Source of the DNA: JAEUMY01 sp031394355
GTDB lineage: Bacteria; Pseudomonadota; Gammaproteobacteria; Burkholderiales; Usitatibacteraceae
Length of the DNA: 64,000 nt
Reading direction: 5' to 3'
NCBI GenBank assembly: GCA_031394355.1
Contig: JANNSU010000074.1
Coordinates: 62,001-126,000 of the forward strand
A program made the position numbers and the translations under genes. Below are positions 57,900-64,000 of this stretch, in pieces (within the stretch, counting starts at the first letter, position 1; every line of letters begins with the position of its first letter). A model generated the notes under the pieces. The model was not told the origin of the DNA, made no database searches, and was given only the letters and a program-made list of their open reading frames with translations.

Positions 57900-58679
57900 T
57901 CATCCGCAGAGTTGATCCCGCCAGCCCAAGCCCGCTAAGGTGGATGTTGCCGGTTTGTACTCGCAACCGATCCAGCCCTTGTAGCCGATTGAGTCGAGGT
58001 GTTTGAACAACCAGTTGTAGTTGATTTCCCCTGTGCCGGGCTCATTGCGTCCAGGGTTATCAGCAAGCTGGACATGGCCGATTCGCTCCAGATTGTTCCT
58101 GAGCGTGACGGCCAGCTCACCCTCCATGCGCTGGGCGTGATAGATGTCGTACTGCACGAAGGCGTTGGTCGCACCGACTTCGTCCAGAATTTCCAGTGCC
58201 TGTTGAGTTCGGTTCAGGTAGAACCCGGGGATGTCATACGTGTTGATGGGCTCTATCAGGAGTTTCAAGCCCGTCGCATCGAGTACTGCTGCTGCATGGC
58301 GGAGGTTGCCCACGAAAGTCTGGCGCAGCAGGTTGCTGTCGACACCTTGAGGAGCCTTGCCAGCCAGACAGTTCAGTTGTCCAACGCCCAAAATCTGGGC
58401 ATAGCGAATTGCCGTCGCGACACCCTTGTTGAACTCTTCTACACGATCTGGCAAGCAGGCAATCCCGCGCTCACCGGCGTCCCAGTCGCCTGCAGGCAAG
58501 TTGTGTAGTACGAGCTTGAGACCGTTGGAGTCGAGTCGCTGTCGGATCTCTTCAGGCGAATGGGCGTAGGGAAACAGGAACTCCACTGCCTTGAAGCCTG
58601 CTTTTGCAGCAGCATCAAACCGCTCAAGAAAGGGCAGCTCTGTAAAGAGCATGGTCAGATTTGCAGCAAAGTTGGGCAT
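57900..58679 (-). CDS. hyi: Hydroxypyruvate isomerase
   Basis: A 259-residue TIM-barrel enzyme of the hydroxypyruvate isomerase group (AP-endonuclease-2-like fold). Metal and substrate residues sit in the expected strands: Glu in LLIEPINTYDIPGF (about 142), Asp-x-Tyr-His in VQYDIYHAQRMEG, HVQLADNPGRNEPGTGEINY and the C-terminal Glu in WIGCEYKP. It interconverts hydroxypyruvate and tartronate semialdehyde. It is the first gene of the minus-strand operon; the divergent LysR gene starts 274 bases away with two inverted repeats between them. Confidence 0.9.
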   Translation of the reverse strand: MPNFAANLTMLFTELPFLERFDAAAKAGFKAVEFLFPYAHSPEEIRQRLDSNGLKLVLHNLPAGDWDAGERGIACLPDRVEEFNKGVATAIRYAQILGVGQLNCLAGKAPQGVDSNLLRQTFVGNLRHAAAVLDATGLKLLIEPINTYDIPGFYLNRTQQALEILDEVGATNAFVQYDIYHAQRMEGELAVTLRNNLERIGHVQLADNPGRNEPGTGEINYNWLFKHLDSIGYKGWIGCEYKPATSTLAGLGWRDQLCG

Positions 58680-58768
58680 GGCATTCTCAAGACGTCAATC
58701 GTGTTCAGGGCCGACCAGTATTTCTCGGACATGGCGCATCACGGCGCATTCTCCTGTTGCATGCGCCA

Positions 58769-58792
58769 CGATGATTTGCTGCCAAATCATCG
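58769..58792. promoter_or_regulatory. 24-bp inverted repeat upstream of hyi
   Basis: CGATGATTTG, loop CTGC, CAAATCATCG: perfect 10-bp arms, 90 bases upstream of the hyi start in the divergent control region. It is most likely an operator, or a hairpin in the leader. Confidence 0.6.
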
Positions 58793-58891
58793 ATAACGAC
58801 CTCACCGGCGATCATTCGGAGTGAAGAAGCACGCACTTTTTCTTCGATGATCGTGCGGCAGAATTGCCAGGGCGCGGAAGTATTGCGCCGG

Positions 58892-58906
58892 GAATAACGG
58901 TTATTC
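58892..58906. promoter_or_regulatory. 15-bp inverted repeat, candidate LysR-type operator
   Basis: GAATAAC-G-GTTATTC, a perfect interrupted palindrome 48 bases before the LysR start. Its A/T-rich ends and length fit a T-N11-A LysR box, where the regulator would control both itself and hyi. Confidence 0.6.
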
Positions 58907-58953
58907 TTTGCTGGAATATTGCGATTGCGGGTCGCCCGTGGTCTACTTTGAGC

Positions 58954-59862
58954 ATGGATCGATTCCAAGCGGCAAAACTCTTCCTTCGCGTCGTGGATTT
59001 GGGCTCGTTCAGCAAAGCCGCGTCAGACTTCGGAATTGGACAACCTGCTGTGACGAAGCTGGTGGCACAGCTGGAGAGAGAGCTGGGTTCGCGTTTGCTG
59101 CACCGCACCACACATGGTATTTCGCCGACGGAAATTGGCACGCTTTACTACGAAAAGTGCAAGCTCATTGCACATCATGTCGATGAAGCCCAGACCGTCG
59201 CTGCGTTGCTGCAATCACAAGTACAAGGTGCTTTGCGCATCAGCACCACGATGGATTTTGGTCGGCGCGTGCTGGCACCGCTGGTCATGCGATTTCTTCA
59301 GGCCAACCCCAGACTTTGTGTTGAAGTGCTGTTTGATGATCACGTTGTGAACATGGTGGAGCAAGGCATTGATGTGGCGGTACGCATGGGGCGATTGGCT
59401 GACTCTACTTTGGGTTCACGTTATCTGGGCATCAATCCTTGGTCCCTCGTTGCGGCACCGGCGTATTTGGTGCGCCGCGGCAAGCCCCAGACACCGGGCG
59501 AGCTGACATCGCATGACGCATTGATTTGCAGCACGGTACAAAGCGACTCTCGCTGGCATTTCATGGGTGTCAAGGGTGATGCGCTAGCGGTGCAGGTCAA
59601 CGGTCCGTTCCGCTGCAACAACAAGTCTGCGTTGATGGAGGCTGCCATCGCAGGGTTTGGCATTGCTGCGCTGCCGACCTATGTGGTTCATGAGTCCATT
59701 CAGCGCGGTGCGTTGGTCGAGGTGCTCGACGCCTGGACCGTGCCGCCGCAAGAAATTCATGCCGTCTACCCATCGCCACGAATGGTGCCAGCCAAAGTGA
59801 CGGGATTCGTTGAATGGCTGCAAGAACAGATGGGTGAGAGATGGTGGGCCGCGCACTACTAG
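58954..59862 (+). CDS. LysR-type transcriptional regulator
   Basis: A 302-residue LTTR. The start at 58954 gives the usual N-terminus (MDRFQAAKLFLRVVDLGSFSKAA); the frame runs to 58864 without likeness. The winged helix-turn-helix is at residues 17-36 (SFSKAASDFGIGQPAVTKLV), followed by the coiled linker and a two-lobed effector domain (GALRISTTMDFGRRVLAPLV, VRMGRLADSTLGSRYLG). Divergent from hyi-glxR-dctPQM, it is the likely regulator of that operon, with a hydroxypyruvate- or glycerate-like inducer (inference). Confidence 0.9.
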   Translation: MDRFQAAKLFLRVVDLGSFSKAASDFGIGQPAVTKLVAQLERELGSRLLHRTTHGISPTEIGTLYYEKCKLIAHHVDEAQTVAALLQSQVQGALRISTTMDFGRRVLAPLVMRFLQANPRLCVEVLFDDHVVNMVEQGIDVAVRMGRLADSTLGSRYLGINPWSLVAAPAYLVRRGKPQTPGELTSHDALICSTVQSDSRWHFMGVKGDALAVQVNGPFRCNNKSALMEAAIAGFGIAALPTYVVHESIQRGALVEVLDAWTVPPQEIHAVYPSPRMVPAKVTGFVEWLQEQMGERWWAAHY

Positions 59863-60307
59863 CCCCTGACCTGAACCTGGTCTGCTCACGTCGCCTCCAG
59901 GAATCGGGTATCCATGAACTTGACGCTTGAATCTTCCCGATGTCTAACGCGCACGTTTGACTGAAGTCGACCGCATCCAACTCAATAGTGAGGCAGCGGT
60001 TTCCGACACCCGCTCCAGCCGCAACAACATCCTGGCGTCGTATCAATTCGCTTGAGTTCGTGGCGGCAAGGGTCGACCGTCCGGATCTTCCGGCTATAAC
60101 CCTGTTTGCAGGGGATCATTTGCTGGCGATGAATCAAGGATCAGTGGGGTCTCCATCCAGTCCGGCTCGCCTGTGTGGGATAGAATTCCGCGCACCCAAT
60201 CCCTGACCATCCGGAGTTCAATCTTGAAAAATACTTCCTCGCAGGCCATGCTGCCGAGCGACATCAAGCTGCCAAGCAGATTCGGCGTCACCAGCATCGA
60301 GCGGACA
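59863..60307. other. Intergenic region, no gene called
   Basis: A 445-base region between the LysR gene and the secreted-protein gene. Part of it may be coding, since the downstream frame is open to 60173 and a TTG at 60224 has GGAG 9 bases before it. Otherwise I see no feature. Confidence 0.4.
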
Positions 60308-60925
60308 ATGCAGCGGGCCGGACAGCGACTGGGTCAGCTGTTTGCGGGCATCGCCTGTCTTGCGTGTGTCAGCATCAGCCATGCCGCACCGGGAACGTGG
60401 TCCAGTGAGGCGGGTGTTCTGCGCTACTCGGCCACGGTGTCACTGCTGGGCAAGGCAACACCTGTCGAGCTTGCGTTTGGTTGCGAAGTCGTGGCCAATC
60501 AGTGCACCGAGAGCGGCTCAAGTGTGGATTGGGCCATCCTCAAAACCGCGCCGCTGAAGCCCTTCAATTTTGACGCTTTTGATGTGTCGCGGATCAATGC
60601 GAAGGTGGAGAACCGCCTGATGCAGATCACGATCACCCGTAAAGGCCAGCCCGATTTCGTGCGCACGGTTCGCGCTGCGGGCGTTGAGCCCAGCAAGGGA
60701 TTCTTCGTGTTTCATCTCAACCCGAACAGCGTCATCGTTGAGCAGAACCCGAAGAAGCAGCCCAGTAGCGTGCCCGAGATTTTGCAAGCGCTGGCCGCAG
60801 ACGGTGCGACCAGCCTGACCATCTCGGTCACCGACAGCAAGAACGCAAAACTCAAGCTGGATGTCACGGTACCCCTGGCCGGAAAGCAGGCCGAGTTTCG
60901 CAAGCTGCTGAAGGCTGCGCGCTAA
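60308..60925 (+). CDS. Secreted protein, paralogue of 7584-8225
   Basis: A 205-residue exported protein. The ATG at 60308 gives a clean signal (RLGQLFAGIACLACVSISHA) and a length like its paralogue; the TTG at 60224 with a better ribosome-binding site would add 28 residues. It shares with the protein at 7584-8225 the order LGK-T-V-LAF-C, LKPF-FD-F, ITRKG and the near-identical end NAKLKLDVTVPLAGKQAEFRKLL. The middle differs and includes an extra Cys pair (EVVANQCTES). I do not recognise the family; the conserved C-terminus suggests a specific binding surface. Confidence 0.75.
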   Translation: MQRAGQRLGQLFAGIACLACVSISHAAPGTWSSEAGVLRYSATVSLLGKATPVELAFGCEVVANQCTESGSSVDWAILKTAPLKPFNFDAFDVSRINAKVENRLMQITITRKGQPDFVRTVRAAGVEPSKGFFVFHLNPNSVIVEQNPKKQPSSVPEILQALAADGATSLTISVTDSKNAKLKLDVTVPLAGKQAEFRKLLKAAR

Positions 60926-61006
60926 GGTCAGTGCCTGGGTTGCTGGCGGTTTCCGCCGCGAGCCCGCGTATTGCCGGACATTTGCACCGTACTGCCTGCT
61001 CACCAC

Positions 61007-61018
61007 GCGAATATTCGC
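61007..61018. repeat. GCGAATATTCGC palindrome, copy 15
   Basis: Perfect copy in the gap between the secreted-protein gene and the SIR2-TIR gene. Confidence 0.9.
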
Positions 61019-61156
61019 ACCGTGCCCATCGGGCCTGAGACCTGTGCGACACTTCGGCATAATTTGCCACTGCGCCACAATGCGGCGCAATGAATCGCGG
61101 TGTGGGGCCGAAGCGCCACATGAGCCACCCGCAAACCGTACACACCAGGGAGCCGC

Positions 61157-62527
61157 ATGATCGAAAACCCCGATTCTTTCTGGGACGAACTACTTGCCTT
61201 TGTTGAGGCCAAGAGCGTCATCCCGATCATCGGTCCTGAACTGGCCATCGTCGAATACGAGGGTCGTACTGAGCCCTACCAGCAGCTTCTGTCCCGCCAA
61301 CTTGCGCTGAGGCTGAAGCTTCCCGGCCTTCCTGAATCTCCCGCCCTCTCTGAAGTCGTCGCAGCCTACTTGGCCCGCCCGGGTGCCAAACGCCAAGGCA
61401 TCTACCGCGAGCTCGGTGACTTGGCCTCCAAGCTGCAGGTTGGCATCCCCGAGGCCTTCATTCAGCTCGCCCGCATCCACGACCTCAACCACTTCACCAG
61501 CTTCTGCACCGACAACCTGTTGGCCCAAGCCATCAATCAGGAACGCTTCGGGGGGCGCGCCCAGACCCTCGAGCGCGCCTTCACCCCCAACGAAGCCAGT
61601 GACCTGCCCGCAGGCGAACGTGATGTGCCGTTGGTCTACGGCCTCTTTGGCCGCATGTCGGTACTACCCAAATACGTGGTCGCCGAAGAAGACATGATCG
61701 AATGGATCACCGCACTGCAGATTCCGGAGAAGCGCCCCGAACAACTGTTCGACGAACTCGGCAGGAATCACCTCCTCTTCCTGGGCTGCAACTTCCCCGA
61801 CTGGATCACCCGCTTCATCCTTCGCACGGCCAAGAACAGCAAACTGTCGAGTGAACGCGGCTTCTCCGAATACTTTGTCGATGAAACGGCCAGCGCCGGC
61901 GCGCCACTGGTCACCTTCCTTTCCAGCTTCAGCCGTGAAACCCAGGTGCTGGCCGAAGACCCGGTCGCCTTCGTCACCGAATTCGCCCGCCGCTGGCAGG
62001 AACGCCAAGTCAGCACCTCCACCGGCCTGACTGCCCCATCCGCCCAACCCAGCAAGATGGCAGAGATCATGCCGCCCGGCAGCCTCTTCATCAGCTACGC
62101 GAGCGAAGACCGCCCCGCAGCACTCCGCCTCGCGACCGATCTGCAAGCTGCCGGATTGCCGGTGTGGCTTGATCGCCAGCAACTCGACTGGGGCAATGAC
62201 TACACGGTACGCATCCGCACCGCCATTGACCAATGTGGCCTGTTCCTGCCGGTACTCTCCCAGACCGCAGAACAACGCACCGGCTTCTACCGCAAGGAAT
62301 GGGCCTGGGCGGCAGAGCGCAATCTTGAATTCACCGGCTCATCGGTAAGCTTCCTCTTCCCGCTGGTGATTGACGACACCGCCGCCTTCACCAGTAATGA
62401 GATCCCGGCGGCATTCAAGTCCCGGCATATCGAAAAGGTGCCCGGCGGCCAGCTCACCCCAAGCCAGACTGCATCCATCGTCGGCGCGTTCAATGCCATG
62501 AAGGCTCGAATGGTGGTTGCGGCATGA
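61157..62527 (+). CDS. SIR2-like/TIR fusion protein, candidate NAD-targeting defence effector
   Basis: A 456-residue cytosolic protein; GGGAG precedes the ATG at 61157. Residues 10-285 look like a SIR2-like domain: VIPIIGPELAIV (nucleotide-binding start), FTSFCTDNLLAQAI where SIR2_2 proteins have a TTN-x-D segment, and VPLVYGLFGRM where they carry His-Gly; here that His is Tyr, so the SIR2 part may be inactive. Residues 310-445 are a TIR domain (GSLFISYASEDRPAALRLATDL, PVWLDRQQLDWG, FLPVLSQT) with the candidate NADase Glu in YRKEWAWAAE. It overlaps the STAND gene by ATGA. An abortive-infection role through NAD loss is inferred from these families. Confidence 0.78.
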   Translation: MIENPDSFWDELLAFVEAKSVIPIIGPELAIVEYEGRTEPYQQLLSRQLALRLKLPGLPESPALSEVVAAYLARPGAKRQGIYRELGDLASKLQVGIPEAFIQLARIHDLNHFTSFCTDNLLAQAINQERFGGRAQTLERAFTPNEASDLPAGERDVPLVYGLFGRMSVLPKYVVAEEDMIEWITALQIPEKRPEQLFDELGRNHLLFLGCNFPDWITRFILRTAKNSKLSSERGFSEYFVDETASAGAPLVTFLSSFSRETQVLAEDPVAFVTEFARRWQERQVSTSTGLTAPSAQPSKMAEIMPPGSLFISYASEDRPAALRLATDLQAAGLPVWLDRQQLDWGNDYTVRIRTAIDQCGLFLPVLSQTAEQRTGFYRKEWAWAAERNLEFTGSSVSFLFPLVIDDTAAFTSNEIPAAFKSRHIEKVPGGQLTPSQTASIVGAFNAMKARMVVAA

Positions 62528-64000
62528 ACACCATCATGACTGTCGGTGCACCGCTCATCGACGCCGACCGCCCGTGGCCAGGACTGCTGCCATTCACCGA
62601 AGATGCCCGCGCATTTTTTCACGGCCGCGACACGGAAGCCGCCGAGCTCACCCGCCTCATCGAGCGTGAACCACTCACCGTGCTGTTCGGACAATCGGGC
62701 CTCGGCAAATCATCGCTCCTGAACGCCGGCGTTTTCCCGCGCCTGCGCAGAGCCGGGTATCTGCCGCTATACCTTCGACTCCATCTCGAAGCGGGTGCGC
62801 CGCCGCTCATGGAGCAAGTCTGGCAAGTCATGAAGGACGAGTGCGCGCGTCATGAAGTCACCGCCACTTCGGCGCAACCCGGTGACAGTTTCTGGCGGTA
62901 CCTGCACCGTCCGAACACGCAGCTGCTGAATCCGCATGGCCGCCCGGTCACGCCGGTGCTGGCTTTCGACCAGTTCGAGGAAATCTTTACCCTGGGCCAG
63001 CAGACACCGCAGCAGAGCGCGCGCTGTCAGACCTTCCTGTGCGAGCTGGGCGAACTGATCGAGAACCGTCTGCCGCCGGCACTGGAGGCCGAACTCACAC
63101 AGAACCCTGAAGTGCTGGATGACTTTGACCTGCTGCGCCAGGACCTGAAGATCGTGTTCACCTTCCGCGAGGATTACCTCGCTGAATTTGAGGGACTGAA
63201 GACGCTGATCCGTCCCATCATGCAAAACCGCATGCGCTTGACGCCCATGACTGGCGGCCAGGCCGCCAAGGCAATCCAGGAGTCGGGTCGCGACAAGGTC
63301 AACGCGGCCGTCGCAACGCGGATCGTGCGATTCGTGGGCAGTGCAGTGCGCGACGAGACCGTACCGCTGGAGCAGATTCAGGTGGAGCCCGCGCTGCTCT
63401 CGCTCGTCTGCCGTGAGTTGAATGAACAGCGCCTCGCGAAAGGTGCCGCCGAGATCAGCGCCGACCAGATCCAGGGCGGCAACACGCAGCAGATCATCGA
63501 GCAGTTCTACAAGCAGGGCTTCGCAGGGGTGGACGTCAAGGTCAAGCACTTCGTTGAAGACCGGCTGCTCACGGCGGCAGGCTACCGCGACAGTTGCGCG
63601 CTGGACAATGCGTTGGCGACACCCGGCATCACCGAGGCCGCGCTGCAGACCCTCGTCGACCATCGCATCCTCAGACGCGAGGAGCGAGGCGGGCTGGTTC
63701 GCCTGGAGCTGATTCACGACGTGCTCGCGGAAGTGGCCAAAGCGAGCCGCGATCGCCGCCGCCAGGAGCAGGCACTGGCAGAAGCCAAGCGCCAGATTGC
63801 GAAGCAGCGGCGGCGGCAGCGCTTTTATGCCTCCATGGCGGCCGGATTGCTGGTGGTGTTCGGTGTCGTGTCATGGCTGGCCATTGATGCGAGCCGAGCG
63901 CGCGCCACGGCGGATGAGCAGCGCAACGCGGCGAATGCAGCGCAGCAGTTGGCCGAGCTTGCCCGGTCACAGGCCGTCCTCGAAGGTACCCGCGCGACCA
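62524..64000 (+). CDS. STAND NTPase (nSTAND1-like), 3' end outside window
   Basis: The frame opens at 62524 (ATGA overlap with the SIR2-TIR gene) and is still open at 64000, giving at least 492 residues. Seen: PWPGLLPFTEDARAFFHGRD, Walker A FGQSGLGKSSLLNAG (about 56-66), Walker B with the STAND form VLAFDQFEEIF (about 150), FTFREDYLAEFEGL (sensor 1 region), a winged-helix-like ELIHDVLAEV, then a coiled basic stretch, a membrane helix (FYASMAAGLLVVFGVVSWLAI, about 434-456) and the start of a further coiled coil. In relatives a repeat sensor domain such as WD40 follows. Tight coupling suggests it senses a trigger for the TIR protein. Confidence 0.85.
   Translation, partial: MNTIMTVGAPLIDADRPWPGLLPFTEDARAFFHGRDTEAAELTRLIEREPLTVLFGQSGLGKSSLLNAGVFPRLRRAGYLPLYLRLHLEAGAPPLMEQVWQVMKDECARHEVTATSAQPGDSFWRYLHRPNTQLLNPHGRPVTPVLAFDQFEEIFTLGQQTPQQSARCQTFLCELGELIENRLPPALEAELTQNPEVLDDFDLLRQDLKIVFTFREDYLAEFEGLKTLIRPIMQNRMRLTPMTGGQAAKAIQESGRDKVNAAVATRIVRFVGSAVRDETVPLEQIQVEPALLSLVCRELNEQRLAKGAAEISADQIQGGNTQQIIEQFYKQGFAGVDVKVKHFVEDRLLTAAGYRDSCALDNALATPGITEAALQTLVDHRILRREERGGLVRLELIHDVLAEVAKASRDRRRQEQALAEAKRQIAKQRRRQRFYASMAAGLLVVFGVVSWLAIDASRARATADEQRNAANAAQQLAELARSQAVLEGTRAT

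Noticed and set aside
61157..62527. Thoeris system
   Set aside because: Thoeris needs separate ThsA (SIR2 plus SLOG or membrane domain) and ThsB (TIR) proteins. Here both domain types are fused and the partner is a STAND NTPase.
1..64000. CRISPR arrays, tRNA and rRNA genes
   Set aside because: No array of regularly spaced repeats was seen; the palindrome copies are irregularly spaced by hundreds to thousands of bases. No cloverleaf or rRNA-like sequence was recognised.

Overview
Kind of organism. The sequence is GC-rich (roughly 60 percent by eye), gene-dense and typical of a Gram-negative proteobacterium: lipobox and Sec signals, TRAP transporters, GGDEF/EAL proteins and a diheme cytochrome c. 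A Bug-family tricarboxylate receptor together with a TakP-like TRAP system fits a betaproteobacterium (Burkholderiales-like) best. That placement is inference. No rRNA, tRNA or CRISPR array was seen.

Layout. (1) 1-21.7 kb is ordinary chromosome: small conserved DUF proteins, an amidase, an SRAP protein, secreted or lipoprotein enzymes, a TPR-HupE pair, a frameshifted isocitrate-lyase-family gene, a ketopantoate-reductase-like protein, an acetyl-CoA hydrolase/transferase and a PLP aminotransferase. It is peppered with dispersed repeats and with a 12-bp palindrome, GCGAATATTCGC. (2) 22.0-36.3 kb is a defence island built on a type I restriction-modification locus: hsdM, a RhuM-family gene, hsdS, a Gabija-like gajA-gajB pair, a truncated hsdR copy, a hipB-hipA toxin-antitoxin pair, full-length hsdR, a YgjP-like metallopeptidase and two accessory genes. 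(3) 36.4-41.3 kb is a complete oleABCD cluster for long-chain olefin synthesis on the minus strand. (4) 41.7-49.7 kb holds a secreted protein, IS-like scars, a pair of 88-bp MITE-like elements and three cyclic-di-GMP proteins. (5) 49.9-53.6 kb has an exoribonuclease-like protein, a diheme cytochrome c, a Bug receptor and a chemotaxis receptor. (6) 53.7-59.9 kb is a hydroxypyruvate/tartronate-semialdehyde operon (hyi, glxR-like, dctPQM) with a divergent LysR regulator. (7) 60.3-64 kb has a paralogue of the secreted protein at 7.6 kb, then a SIR2-like/TIR fusion coupled to a STAND NTPase that runs off the window.

How it works together. The RM locus carries scars on both sides of its middle segment: an hsdM-like tail just before hsdS and a divergent 5' copy of hsdR just after gajB. 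The simplest reading is that hsdS plus Gabija was swapped into a resident hsdM-rhuM-[...]-hipBA-hsdR locus as one cassette. The second defence candidate is the SIR2-TIR/STAND pair at the right edge.

The most unusual signal is the palindrome GCGAATATTCGC: 15 perfect copies plus one near copy, in genes and between genes. No perfect copy occurs from 20.9 to 33.6 kb or from 34.6 to 48.3 kb, the stretches that look most recently acquired or rearranged.
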